Program-made: the position numbers and the translations under genes
Shown: piece after piece, positions 17,403 through 26,255 of the stretch
Layout of the letters: every line of letters begins with the position of its first letter
How positions within the stretch are numbered: position 1 is the first letter of the stretch
Notes under the pieces: generated by a model
The model's input: only the letters and a program-made list of their open reading frames with translations
Database searches by the model: none
What the model was told of the DNA's origin: nothing
From: CAYZJV01 sp049310885
Lineage (GTDB): Bacteria > Spirochaetota > Spirochaetia > Sphaerochaetales > Sphaerochaetaceae
Length of the DNA stretch: 64,000 bases
Assembly: GCF_049310885.1 (NCBI RefSeq)
Contig: NZ_JBMDYO010000001.1
Span: forward strand, 806,001 to 870,000
Reading direction: 5' to 3'

Positions 17403-17473
17403 AATAATCCTCACTTCATGTTTTACCAAAAAATATAGGTAAATTGTACTCTATCGACTACAGCAAGGAATTC

Positions 17474-17503
17474 TTAGCACCCTTTCCTCCGATATGTTAT
17501 ACT
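17474..17503 (+). promoter_or_regulatory. Predicted promoter of the P-type ATPase gene
   Basis: TTAGCA at 17474-17479, an 18-nt spacer and TATACT at 17498-17503. It sits inside what a longer reading frame would call coding sequence, which supports the downstream TTG start at 17534. Confidence 0.45.
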
Positions 17504-17533
17504 CGCACCATCCGAAACAACAGGAGGACCCCC

Positions 17534-20221
17534 TTGGACCCCTTGAAAAAACCACCTTACAGTTTCAGCGAGCAAGATATCATCGCAGACATGAAAACCC
17601 ATGGAGAAAATGGATTATCAAACCAGGAGGCATCTCGCCGACTGGAGGAGTTTGGCCCAAATGCGATAGAGAGTGGAAAAAAAGTCTCAGCTTGGAAGAT
17701 TCTCCTTGCCAATTTGAATAATATCATTGTCTATCTCTTGGTGGTTGCTGCTGCAGTAGCCTTCATCATGGGAGATACAGTAGAAGGGATTGCGGTTATC
17801 GTGGCAATTCTTATTGCGGTCTTCTCTGGATTCATTTCCGAATTCAAAGCCCAAAAATCGGTTGAAGCCTTGCAAAACATGGTGAAGACGATAGCGAAAG
17901 TAATCAGGGATGGCTCAATACGGGAGGTAGAATCAACCGAGTTGGTACCCGGTGATCTGGTATTCATTGAAGAGGGAGATTCCATTACCATAGATGGTCG
18001 GATTATCCGCTCTACAAACCTGGCAACCAATGAATCTGCCCTGACTGGAGAATCAGAGCCCGTAGAAAAAGAGTCACATATCATTGAAGAGAGTGAGGTA
18101 TCCATTGGTGACAGGACAAACATGGTACATGCAGCAACAGCCGCCACACGTGGAAATGCTTATGTGATTGTTACCGGTACTGGAATGAAAACCGAAATCG
18201 GACGTATCAGTGATATGTTGGATCAGCAAGAGGAATCAGATACTCCACTCGAAGAGCAGCTCGATCGTCTAGGCAAGACTCTCATCATTATCTCGGCGGC
18301 AGTTGCCTTTGTGGTAACGATCGCTGGAATAATAACCGGAAAAGAGATCTATGAGATGATCAAGATAGGTATCATCCTTGCAATAGCCGCTGTACCGGAA
18401 GCACTTCCCGCAGTATCGACCATTACCCTGGCTCTCGGCATGCGAATCATGGCAAGACACCATGCCTTGGTGAAAAACCTCCCAGCTGTAGAGACTCTCG
18501 GCTCTACTACAGTTATTTGTACTGACAAGACGGGCACCCTTACTGAGAACCAGATGACGGTAACCCAGGTATACCTAGCGGACAAGGCCTTCTATTCGGT
18601 AGAGGGTAATGGATACGAGCCAAAGGGGACTTTGTATCAGGAAGGAACGGAAATCAACCCCACCGAACATGACAATCTTCTTGCTTTTACCAGAGCAGGT
18701 GTCCTTTCAAGTAATGCGACTTTGGTAACTGATGGAGATTATTCAGTAATTGGAGATCCTACAGAAGGTGCGCTCATTGTTTTGGGAAGAAAGCTTTCTA
18801 TAGACAGGGATAGTATTGAAGAGGACAATTACCGTCGTATCGGAGAAATCCCCTTCGACTCAAAGGCAAAATATATGGCTACCGCCTACACACACTCCCA
18901 AGGAAAATCCATCTATATCAAGGGAGCTCCCGATGTATTGGCCGAGCTCTCAAAGTGTAGCCCGGGAATCGCCAAGGATCTCGAACAGGCAAACGACGGT
19001 TTTGCTTCAGAGGGGATGAGAGTCCTAGCCATAGGACACCTTGCCGATTATCGGGGAGATGGATCCGAATCCTCTATGCGGAAGGCTTTGGGAGAAGGCT
19101 TTGAGCTTCTTGGCCTTGCTGGGATCATCGATCCTCCACGTAATGATGTGAAGCAAGCCATATCTGAAGCTCGTCAAGCAGGTATCAGAGTCATCATGAT
19201 AACAGGAGACCATCCCAAGACGGCGAAAATCATCGCCAGCCAGATTGGAATGGATATCGAAGGTGAGGTCATCACTGGGAAAGAAATGGACAACATGTCT
19301 GAAAAGGAACTTACCCAACGAATACGAAATACCAGCATTTTTGCACGTGTATCACCCGAGAATAAATTGCAGATTGTTCACGCTCTCAAGGCCGAGCATG
19401 AAATAACAGCGATGACAGGCGATGGAGTCAATGATGCTCCCGCTCTCAACGGTGCCGATATCGGTGTTGCTATGGGCATCCGTGGTACCGAAGTCGCAAA
19501 AGAGGCGTCTGATATGATCCTCACCGATGACCGCTTCTCCACTATTGTCGATGCGGTACGCGAAGGAAGAATCATATTCGATAATATTGAGAAATTCGTA
19601 TACTTCCTCTTCTCGTGCAACTTCATCGAGATATTCGTTGTCTTTATAGCTATTGTACTAGGGCTTCCTATGCCGATCTTGGCTTTGCAAATTCTCTGGC
19701 TCAACCTAGTTGTGGATGTCTTACCAGCCATGTCCCTAGCTTGGGAACCGGGTGAGAATGGTGTCATGAAACGTAAACCTAGGAATCCAAAACAAGCTAT
19801 CGTGACCCGCTCATTCCTTGTCCGTGTCTTGGGCAATGGTGCACTCATGAGCGTAGGAGCCATGGTAGTCTTCATTCTTGGTATCCGGTCAGGCCTACAA
19901 GAGGACACGGTAAGGACCATGGCATTCACCACGATGGCTCTTGGTCAGATTGCCCATATCTTCAATGTACGGGAGAAAGATTCTTTTGGGTTCGACAAAG
20001 GGATATTCCGCAACCGATTCCTTGTTATGGCATTGGTTATCTCTCTTGGACTACAGATTATGGCAATCTACTTACCATTTCTCAATCATGTATTGGAAAC
20101 CACTCCTCTTTCCGGCATCCAATGGTTTGAGGTTCTAGCTGGGGCACTCATTCCTATGGCACTTATCCAACTGTGGCGGGTTTTTTCCACGAAACACGCA
20201 AAGGGAGAAATACATGCTTAA
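17534..20221 (+). CDS. P-type cation-transporting ATPase, calcium-pump-like (P2 type)
   Basis: A protein of 895 residues from a TTG at 17534 with AGGAGG 6 bp upstream; a longer frame exists but has no ribosome site and contains the promoter. In order: N-terminal cation ATPase domain, actuator loop 'LTGESEPVEKE' (TGES near 171-174), phosphorylation motif 'CTDKTGTLTENQM' (D331) and hinge 'MTGDGVNDAPAL', with ten predicted membrane helices. The transmembrane 4 motif reads PEALP where calcium pumps usually have PEGLP. The transmembrane 6 motif reads 'WLNLVVDVLPA', keeping the Asn and Asp ligands but with Val where SERCA has Thr. So it is a Ca2+/Mn2+-type pump with uncertain ion choice. The next gene overlaps by 8 bp. 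Confidence 0.93.
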   Translation: MDPLKKPPYSFSEQDIIADMKTHGENGLSNQEASRRLEEFGPNAIESGKKVSAWKILLANLNNIIVYLLVVAAAVAFIMGDTVEGIAVIVAILIAVFSGFISEFKAQKSVEALQNMVKTIAKVIRDGSIREVESTELVPGDLVFIEEGDSITIDGRIIRSTNLATNESALTGESEPVEKESHIIEESEVSIGDRTNMVHAATAATRGNAYVIVTGTGMKTEIGRISDMLDQQEESDTPLEEQLDRLGKTLIIISAAVAFVVTIAGIITGKEIYEMIKIGIILAIAAVPEALPAVSTITLALGMRIMARHHALVKNLPAVETLGSTTVICTDKTGTLTENQMTVTQVYLADKAFYSVEGNGYEPKGTLYQEGTEINPTEHDNLLAFTRAGVLSSNATLVTDGDYSVIGDPTEGALIVLGRKLSIDRDSIEEDNYRRIGEIPFDSKAKYMATAYTHSQGKSIYIKGAPDVLAELSKCSPGIAKDLEQANDGFASEGMRVLAIGHLADYRGDGSESSMRKALGEGFELLGLAGIIDPPRNDVKQAISEARQAGIRVIMITGDHPKTAKIIASQIGMDIEGEVITGKEMDNMSEKELTQRIRNTSIFARVSPENKLQIVHALKAEHEITAMTGDGVNDAPALNGADIGVAMGIRGTEVAKEASDMILTDDRFSTIVDAVREGRIIFDNIEKFVYFLFSCNFIEIFVVFIAIVLGLPMPILALQILWLNLVVDVLPAMSLAWEPGENGVMKRKPRNPKQAIVTRSFLVRVLGNGALMSVGAMVVFILGIRSGLQEDTVRTMAFTTMALGQIAHIFNVREKDSFGFDKGIFRNRFLVMALVISLGLQIMAIYLPFLNHVLETTPLSGIQWFEVLAGALIPMALIQLWRVFSTKHAKGEIHA

Positions 20222-20759
20222 GAAACTTATATACGTCGTATGTATCATGCTCGTTACACTTGGATCACTCCCTGGCGGTAGTTTCCAGCAATATGAAGCA
20301 AGCACTGTAGCAGGCGATGATTTTAATTTCCCTACTGACGCTTTGGATAACAAGCCTGTCCTGTTCGCGTTAGCTATGGGGACAACACGCGAAAGTGGAG
20401 AAATACAACAAAAGCACCTTCTCCGATGGGATAGTGAAATCAAGGTCCGAAATACTCCCTTGAAGACATTGGCGTTCTATCATTTCCCGATTATAGAAGC
20501 TCCTCGATTCATCCATGGTGTGATTCGAAGAGGTATTGGAAAAAGCTACAAAGATATCGTTCTGGAAGAGCTGGCAGCCGTGATCTTCATCAAAGATACC
20601 GAAACTTTTGCCGAACAAGCAGGAATTCCATTGGATGACCAAGCTACAGTAGTCCTTGTCCTTCCAGATAACACAATCGCAGGTTATGTAAAAGGACCAT
20701 TTTCCCTGGAATCAATGGGAAAGTTGGAACAATTGTATGACCGATTCATTAATCGGTAG
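20214..20759 (+). CDS. Secreted protein of unknown function, possibly thioredoxin-fold
   Basis: A 181-residue protein with an N-terminal signal peptide (about 20 residues ending near 'TLGSLPGG'). The mature part alternates strands and helices in a way reminiscent of a thioredoxin-like fold: a strand with 'NKPVLFALAMGTTRESGEIQQ', then 'LAFYHFPIIEAP', and later 'QATVVLVLPDNTIAGYVKGPFS'. It has no Cys-x-x-Cys and no cysteine after the signal, so it is not a classic disulfide enzyme. The start lies within the end of the cation ATPase gene (8-bp overlap), which suggests coupled expression and perhaps a related envelope role. The family is not recognised with certainty. Confidence 0.7.
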   Translation: MLKKLIYVVCIMLVTLGSLPGGSFQQYEASTVAGDDFNFPTDALDNKPVLFALAMGTTRESGEIQQKHLLRWDSEIKVRNTPLKTLAFYHFPIIEAPRFIHGVIRRGIGKSYKDIVLEELAAVIFIKDTETFAEQAGIPLDDQATVVLVLPDNTIAGYVKGPFSLESMGKLEQLYDRFINR

Positions 20760-21624
20760 TGGGAGGAATCCTGTAATAGCCTATATCAGATGTAATGACG
20801 AATCCCAATTTCTTATAGAGACCTAATGCACGTAAGTTGCTACTATTCACATCCAATACAATAGGCTTCCGTTCAGAGAGAAGTAGGTTAATAATATTTG
20901 AAAGAAAGACGGTCGCTATTCCTTTTCGCTGGTGTGAAGGATCGACAGCTACCGTATTAATGGAAATCCCCTTTTCATTTCTGCTGACAAAACAGGATGC
21001 CACAGCAATACCTGCCAATTCACCAATATACCCAGTCCTTTGCACAGCTCCCATAGCCGCCCGTATAAAACCAAGCGACTCATCATAGGGATCTTCGTAA
21101 GCTGCTGCACAGAGCGTAGCCATCGATTCTATATCGGACGATACTGCAGGTCGAATAACAACGGAGGTTCCCGTATGTAGTGAGTCAGTATCTTCTAGCA
21201 GCATCGAATACTCATGAAAAAGATCTTCGCCTTGTAGCGAGGCTATGAAATACCTCCCGCTTTCCGATTTATTGTCACAGAGAAGTAGCGTATCTTGTAT
21301 CTTGAATCGAGCTAAGTTAGCCATCGCCAGACTAACCATCGATTTTCCGATACCCCGACAACGATATCCTATGGCTACACATACTGCAATCTCACCTTCA
21401 TTGGGTTGAGGAGCAAATATGGTAGTTACACCAACTACTGTATCGCCGACAGAAGCTACCACATAGGCATGCATATCAGAGTGAAAATTTAAAGCTTCAT
21501 CAAATCCGATGCCAGTTTCAAGTCCTTCACATTCTTCAACGGATTCTTTGAGTACCATCACCTGGGAAAAGAGGTCATCATCAAGATGTTTGTATGTTCG
21601 AATAGCAATCGTATCTTTTACCAT
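20749..21624 (-). CDS. Tandem GNAT acetyltransferase
   Basis: A 291-residue protein made of two GNAT domains. The first (about 5-145) has the acetyl-CoA loop in 'AIGYRCRGIGKSMVSLAM'. The second (about 155-290) has 'VAVDPSHQRKGIATVFLSNI' followed by 'NSSNLRALGLYKKLGF', the better conserved set. Such proteins transfer acetyl groups from acetyl-CoA to small amines or protein ends; the substrate is unknown. It converges on the secreted-protein gene, and the two 3' ends overlap by 11 bp. It is divergent from the zinc transporter operon. Confidence 0.85.
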   Translation of the reverse strand: MVKDTIAIRTYKHLDDDLFSQVMVLKESVEECEGLETGIGFDEALNFHSDMHAYVVASVGDTVVGVTTIFAPQPNEGEIAVCVAIGYRCRGIGKSMVSLAMANLARFKIQDTLLLCDNKSESGRYFIASLQGEDLFHEYSMLLEDTDSLHTGTSVVIRPAVSSDIESMATLCAAAYEDPYDESLGFIRAAMGAVQRTGYIGELAGIAVASCFVSRNEKGISINTVAVDPSHQRKGIATVFLSNIINLLLSERKPIVLDVNSSNLRALGLYKKLGFVITSDIGYYRIPPTTD

Positions 21625-21669
21625 ACTCTATTTTTACCAGAAGAGTCCAATTTTGCTAGCCCTAATTTT

Positions 21670-21684
21670 TGCAAGTCACTTGCA
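21670..21684. promoter_or_regulatory. Palindrome upstream of znuA, candidate zinc-regulator operator
   Basis: TGCAAGT-C-ACTTGCA is a perfect 15-bp palindrome. It overlaps the predicted -35 box of the zinc transporter operon, which encodes its own Fur-family regulator. This is the arrangement expected for a Zur-type operator, though the sequence is unlike the classic AT-rich Zur boxes. Confidence 0.55.
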
Positions 21685-21708
21685 TTTTGTATCAACCTTT
21701 CATATATT
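21681..21708 (+). promoter_or_regulatory. Predicted promoter of the zinc transporter operon
   Basis: TTGCAT at 21681-21686, a 16-nt spacer and TATATT at 21703-21708. Transcription would start only about a dozen bases before the ATG at 21728, a short leader that still could include the AAAGGAG ribosome site. Confidence 0.45.
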
Positions 21709-21727
21709 TCTGAAAGGAGTCCACAAT

Positions 21728-22663
21728 ATGAAAAAGACAGTAACAACCTATCTGTTGCTCATTCTGATTGGTATGATGCCATTATTAGCTAGAGGAACCA
21801 CAGAAACAGAAGAAACCGAGAACCGAAAACCTACTATCGCAGTGAGTATTGTTCCACAACAGTATGTGGTCGATCAGATCGCTTCTACCTTTGTGGATAC
21901 CGTTGTACTGGTTGGACCTGGGCAGAATCCCCACTCATACGAGCCTACCCCGCGACAGATGGCGACGTTATCCCAAGCAGACGTCTGGATAACCAGTGGT
22001 ACAGATTTTGAAACGGCATTGATACCAAAAATCTCGTCTATGTATCCCGACCTCTTAGTCATCGATGGAACTGCGGGAATAGAATTCCGATATCTCGAAG
22101 AACACGATCATGAGGACGAGGAGGAAGAACTCCATGAGGACGAGCACGATAATGAAGGCAATCTCGACCGCCATTCATGGTTGGGAAAAGAACCCATGAA
22201 GATCATGGCACGCCACATTACCGATGCGTTAGTCACCATCGATTCCGAACATGCTACAACCTATAGGAACAATCTCCAATTGTTTCTCTCTCAAGTTGAC
22301 GATCTATTCGCCCAAATGGAGATTGAATTGGCGCCACTGGCGGGAAGTTCTGTACTCGTATACCACCCCTCTTTCGGATACCTCCTGGACGAGTTCGGCA
22401 TCGACCAAAAGGCTGTGGAGACAGGCGGGAAGGAACCGACTGCTAGAAACCTTTCAATGCTCATCTCTGAAGCAAAGGAGGCCGATGTCCCAGCAATATT
22501 CGTCCAAGCACAATTTCCTGTCAATGCAGCACAGAGCATTGCCGATTCAATCGGTGCAATGGTACTACCTCTGGACCCACTCGCATACGACTGGATAGAG
22601 AACATTAGACTTATAGGGGAGACTCTAAAACGTTCTCTCATAGAAGATGGAGGTTCACAATGA
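21728..22663 (+). CDS. znuA: Zinc/manganese ABC transporter substrate-binding protein
   Basis: A protein of 311 residues from the ATG at 21728 (AAAGGAG ribosome site); longer in-frame starts run back through the operator. A signal peptide ends near 'LLARGTTETE'. The metal ligands of cluster A-I binding proteins are visible: His in 'NPHSYEPTPRQ', His in 'DRHSWLG', His in 'VYHPSFGYLLDEFG' and Asp in 'LPLDPLAYDW'. Between the first two is a loop of alternating His, Asp and Glu typical of zinc-specific members. It captures Zn2+ in the periplasm and feeds the ABC transporter encoded by the next two genes. Confidence 0.93.
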   Translation: MKKTVTTYLLLILIGMMPLLARGTTETEETENRKPTIAVSIVPQQYVVDQIASTFVDTVVLVGPGQNPHSYEPTPRQMATLSQADVWITSGTDFETALIPKISSMYPDLLVIDGTAGIEFRYLEEHDHEDEEEELHEDEHDNEGNLDRHSWLGKEPMKIMARHITDALVTIDSEHATTYRNNLQLFLSQVDDLFAQMEIELAPLAGSSVLVYHPSFGYLLDEFGIDQKAVETGGKEPTARNLSMLISEAKEADVPAIFVQAQFPVNAAQSIADSIGAMVLPLDPLAYDWIENIRLIGETLKRSLIEDGGSQ

Positions 22664-23481
22664 AGACCAACCGAATTGAACCACATAGCCACCCCGATAG
22701 GCCAATCATTCTACAATTCCAACACGTTCTATTCTCATATGGCAATGTCCCGGTACTTGAAGAGGCTTCATTCCATGTCCACGAGGGTGAGTTCGTAGCT
22801 CTTGTCGGTCCTAATGGCGCAGGAAAATCAACCGTACTCAAACTAGTCCTTGGTCTGATAGAACCGGGCAAAGGAAGTGTACGTCTGTTCGATGCGCCTG
22901 CGAAAACTGGACGGGAGCGTATCGGGTATGTACCTCAACATGCCGATTATGATCCTACTTTCCCTATCACAGTTGAGGAGGTTGTCAGAATGGGTAGAAT
23001 TAAGCCCTTCTTACGAACCTATTCTAAAGAGGACCGCATAGCTGTTAATGAAGCATTGCAGGATATGGAGCTTACAAATCTTGCCCAGAGACCCTACCAT
23101 GCGCTTTCGGGAGGACAGAGACGGCGGGTACTGGTTGCACGAGCCCTCAGTGCAAAACCAGATATGTTGGTATTGGACGAACCAACTGCAAATATGGATG
23201 CAGAGAGTGAAAGACGTCTTTTCGGTGCCCTCGGAAACCTTAAAGGAAAAACAACTATCCTCATAGTGACTCATGATACCGGCTTCGTCTCTTCACTCAC
23301 TGATCGTGTACTCTGTGTTGGAGATGTCGGGCCGCAAAAGGTTGGTAGGACCATAGTCCAACACCGTATAGAACCCACGAAGGATGCACCAGCACAATTG
23401 TTTGGAGGAGAGGCTTTGAAAGTCTTACATGACAGCACGCTACAAGACAGTTGTTGCTGCTCCGATGGAGGCCAGTCATGA
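22660..23481 (+). CDS. znuC: Zinc/manganese ABC transporter ATP-binding protein
   Basis: A 273-residue ABC ATPase starting in a 4-bp overlap with the binding-protein gene. Walker A 'GPNGAGKST', the Q-loop 'YVPQHADYDPTFPITVEEVV' (diagnostic of the metal-type ABC), signature 'LSGGQRRRVLVARAL' and Walker B 'MLVLDEPTANMD' are complete. A C-terminal tail ends with a Cys pair before the stop ('DSCCCSDGG'), which could bind metal. It powers import by the permease. Confidence 0.95.
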   Translation: MKTNRIEPHSHPDRPIILQFQHVLFSYGNVPVLEEASFHVHEGEFVALVGPNGAGKSTVLKLVLGLIEPGKGSVRLFDAPAKTGRERIGYVPQHADYDPTFPITVEEVVRMGRIKPFLRTYSKEDRIAVNEALQDMELTNLAQRPYHALSGGQRRRVLVARALSAKPDMLVLDEPTANMDAESERRLFGALGNLKGKTTILIVTHDTGFVSSLTDRVLCVGDVGPQKVGRTIVQHRIEPTKDAPAQLFGGEALKVLHDSTLQDSCCCSDGGQS

Positions 23482-24344
23482 GTGGCTTTATAGATGCACT
23501 GTTCAATCCATCGATGCCCTTTGTGAGAAATGCTTTGTTCGCAGGTCTTCTTTCATCGATTTTGTTCGGTATCCTTGGCACCATTGTCACCGTGAGACGG
23601 ATCGCTGGTCTTGCTGGGGCAATAAGCCATGCGGTACTTGGAGGAATCGGAATGGCACTCTACTTGGCAGCAACAGGGATTATTCCCAATCTTCCACCTA
23701 TCGTTGGTGCGATAGTTTTTGCTGTACTCGCCGCTCTGGTCATAGGAATGGTATCCATGCGTGCTCAACAGAGACAAGACACTGTCATTAATGCGATTTG
23801 GGCCATAGGAATGAGTATCGGGGTATTATTCATGGCAAAAACCCCAGGGTATACCGATCCTTCGAGTTATCTGTTCGGTAACATCCTGCTTATCTCGAGC
23901 CGAGATCTGGTATTACTGGCAGCTTTGGATCTTATCGTGATAGTCTTAGTATGGCGCTTTTATCCACAATTGGAAGCGACCTCTTTTGATGATGAATTTT
24001 CCCAAGTCAAGGGAATTCCCACCAATGTAGTATTCTTGATCCTCCTCAGTATTACAGCCATTGCCATTGTCCTATTGCAAACCTTCGTAGGAATCGTCAT
24101 GGTAATAGCCATGCTCACGCTTCCTGCCGGCACAGCAGGTTTTTCAGCACGGAATATGTTGTCAATGATGTTGATGGCTTGGATCTACTCCTCAATCTTC
24201 TCTATTGGAGGATTGGTTGCAGGGTGGTCATTCGATCTTCCCGTCGGTGCCATGGTAGTTGTCTTCGCAGGAGCAGTATTCCTCTCCTTCTCAGTGGCTA
24301 GGATGATGGCGAGAAAAAACCGAAAAACCAAGGAGACTCCCTAA
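23478..24344 (+). CDS. znuB: Zinc/manganese ABC transporter permease
   Basis: A protein of 288 residues using the ATG at 23478, which overlaps the ATPase stop by 4 bp and has GGAGG upstream. It has about eight membrane helices and the family text 'RNALFAGLLSSILFGILGTIVTVRRIAGLAGAISH' and 'GNILLISSRDLVLLA'. The channel subunit sits in the inner membrane. It is the third gene of an operon that ends with the regulator. Confidence 0.94.
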   Translation: MSGFIDALFNPSMPFVRNALFAGLLSSILFGILGTIVTVRRIAGLAGAISHAVLGGIGMALYLAATGIIPNLPPIVGAIVFAVLAALVIGMVSMRAQQRQDTVINAIWAIGMSIGVLFMAKTPGYTDPSSYLFGNILLISSRDLVLLAALDLIVIVLVWRFYPQLEATSFDDEFSQVKGIPTNVVFLILLSITAIAIVLLQTFVGIVMVIAMLTLPAGTAGFSARNMLSMMLMAWIYSSIFSIGGLVAGWSFDLPVGAMVVVFAGAVFLSFSVARMMARKNRKTKETP

Positions 24345-24346
24345 CC

Positions 24347-24748
24347 ATGACAAGGGCGAGAAAAGCTACACTCACAGTTATTCAACAAGCCGAAAAACCG
24401 TTGTCGGCAGGGGAAATTCGAGAGAGGATAGATATCGTCTGCGATCCTGTCACCATCTATCGCACCCTCCATTATCTTGAAGAAAAAGGATATACCGATT
24501 CATTCGTTCTCCATTGCAGTGAGCATGGGACGGAACGGTACTATACGGTATCGGAGCAATCGGATTCTTTGTGTTGTCATCACCATTGGTTCCATTGCGA
24601 ACAATGCCATACGTTCATTGACCTTGGGGATTGTAGGATAGAACCTCTCATAGAAAGTTATCAAAAGGATTTTGGACTGAAGGTCTCGAGCCACACCCTT
24701 TACCTTACTGGATTGTGCCCCCAGTGCGCTTCACAGAGAGGAACATGA
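24347..24748 (+). CDS. zur: Fur-family metal regulator, probably zinc-responsive (Zur-like)
   Basis: A 133-residue protein starting 2 bp after the permease stop. The winged helix ('PVTIYRTLHYLEEKGYTDSF') is the Fur DNA-recognition part. The dimer domain carries structural zinc motifs Cys-x-x-Cys ('FHCEQCHTF' and 'GLCPQCAS') and a His-rich regulatory segment 'LCCHHHWFHC'. Placement in the zinc uptake operon argues for Zur rather than Fur or PerR. With the palindrome at 21670-21684 it forms a likely autoregulatory loop. Its 3' end overlaps the convergent membrane-protein gene by 44 bp. Confidence 0.85.
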   Translation: MTRARKATLTVIQQAEKPLSAGEIRERIDIVCDPVTIYRTLHYLEEKGYTDSFVLHCSEHGTERYYTVSEQSDSLCCHHHWFHCEQCHTFIDLGDCRIEPLIESYQKDFGLKVSSHTLYLTGLCPQCASQRGT

Positions 24749-25592
24749 CCAGTGATGCTATGACTCCTATAACGAGTAAAACTGAAAATATGATCACCTC
24801 AGCTGTTGCAAGGTGAACACCAGAACGATACATCATCAACATCATCGCAAATAAGGCCATAGCCATCGTCGCCAACTTGATGAATAGGACTGCACCCAAA
24901 GTCGCACCCAGGGTGCTTTGTTTTATCATCAATATTCCAGTAATTATTGCAGCCGGAACTACTACACTAAGATCACTAGCTTGTATCACCAGTGTCGTAT
25001 AGTGTTCAATACCAACAGGAGCGGTACCCTCCATTAGGGCAGGTACAATCCTCCCTATCCACATAAGCGCAAGCAATATTCCCATACCAATCAAATACCC
25101 TCCAAGAAATCTTCTTGGATACCCAACTTTAAGGGAATCGGCAACCTCCCGCTCCTCAAATGACCTAAAAGCTATGATGAAAGCGAACAGAGAAAGACCG
25201 AACAGTACTACATAGAGAAGAAAAAGTGCATTGTACATAGAAAGATATGAATATGATGCATAGGTATAGAGCATATAACCTAAAGCTCCCGCCTGTAACA
25301 TTTTCCCGTGGAGACTTCCCTTTCGCATCAGATAGGTGCCAACAAGGAGCAAGGGTACGCCGATAAGAAGAGTAACTGCATCTTGACCACGGGCTTGTGC
25401 TGCACAAGAGATCGAATCACGAGCATAGAGACCGTTCCCATCCAATACAACTGTCTCACCATATAGAGAAACTACACTCTGAGGTATATCCCCTACAGGT
25501 GAATAGGAGAGCAAACCAAATCCAGCGGCTATCAAAGCTCCAAATGCTATCATTACCGACAAGACAGACAGGGAACGAACATGAGTTGACAT
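24705..25592 (-). CDS. Integral membrane protein of unknown function
   Basis: A 295-residue protein with an AAGGAG ribosome site and about eight hydrophobic segments, starting with 'VLSVMIAFGALIAAGFGLL'. An external loop after the first helix carries two acidic residues and a Cys. The short polar stretch 'FRSFEEREVADSLKVGYPRR' lies in the middle. No domain is recognised. Its end overlaps that of the zinc regulator gene by 44 bp in convergent orientation, so the two transcripts can anneal. It might form an operon with the next minus-strand gene, which ends upstream at 25673. Confidence 0.75.
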   Translation of the reverse strand: MSTHVRSLSVLSVMIAFGALIAAGFGLLSYSPVGDIPQSVVSLYGETVVLDGNGLYARDSISCAAQARGQDAVTLLIGVPLLLVGTYLMRKGSLHGKMLQAGALGYMLYTYASYSYLSMYNALFLLYVVLFGLSLFAFIIAFRSFEEREVADSLKVGYPRRFLGGYLIGMGILLALMWIGRIVPALMEGTAPVGIEHYTTLVIQASDLSVVVPAAIITGILMIKQSTLGATLGAVLFIKLATMAMALFAMMLMMYRSGVHLATAEVIIFSVLLVIGVIASLVMFLSVKRTGGTIQ

Positions 25593-25672
25593 ACCAAATC
25601 TCCTTACCAGAAGAACCCTAGAAAGATATGGTTATCCTGTCAACAGAATTGTGGTAAAACGAACCACTTTCA

Positions 25673-26140
25673 TCAATCGATTTTCCTCCGGATCGGCTCA
25701 TCCCAAAGGTCCAAGGTATCCGCAATAATATCCACAAGTATTTCCATAACTGTGTCAATCTCCATGCTTCCCTCATAAGGTCCGAGCTCATCATGCTTGT
25801 GGGCATCGTAACGTGCGACCATGGCTGGCGAAAGATAGCCACCCTTGCCTCCAGTGAATTCACTGATCCGTTCTCCTGTCAATTGGGAGAGCACCCTGTA
25901 GTCGGTTTGTTCGATTACTACGCTCAAGATATGTCGATCATCCCGATCGAAAACCGCAAGGGCATAGGGGAATTGTAAGAATCCATCACCATGGGCATTG
26001 GAAGGATGTATCTGTTCGAAAGCCCGCACCTTTGACCGTGGCCAAATCCAGACCATCCCATATCGATCATGGGGATCGGGCATCGCTGGCCAACGTAAAG
26101 TATCCACAAGATCAAACTTCTGTAACGTATGATTTTCCAT
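25673..26140 (-). CDS. Conserved-looking hypothetical protein, 155 residues
   Basis: The ATG at 26140 has GGGAGG 6 bp upstream. The protein is soluble, rich in Asp, Trp and His, with 'HDRYGMVWIWPRSKVRAFEQIHPSNAHGDG' near the N-terminus and an acidic helix 'EIDTVMEILVDIIADTLDLWDEP' at the end. No signal peptide, membrane segment or known domain is visible. It lies 80 bp upstream of the membrane-protein gene in the same direction. Function unknown. Confidence 0.7.
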   Translation of the reverse strand: MENHTLQKFDLVDTLRWPAMPDPHDRYGMVWIWPRSKVRAFEQIHPSNAHGDGFLQFPYALAVFDRDDRHILSVVIEQTDYRVLSQLTGERISEFTGGKGGYLSPAMVARYDAHKHDELGPYEGSMEIDTVMEILVDIIADTLDLWDEPIRRKID

Positions 26141-26255
26141 ACCATGCCTCCCTTTTGCACTTTCTTGTGGAAACTATACCATATTATTGACCACATCAGT
26201 GGGAGCGCTTATGATGAATTCATTCCAAATCTTTTATATAAGGGAGCCTCCAATC

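Noticed and set aside
17444..17533. Longer N-terminus of the P-type ATPase
   Set aside because: It contains the predicted promoter and has no ribosome site, while TTG 17534 is preceded by AGGAGG.
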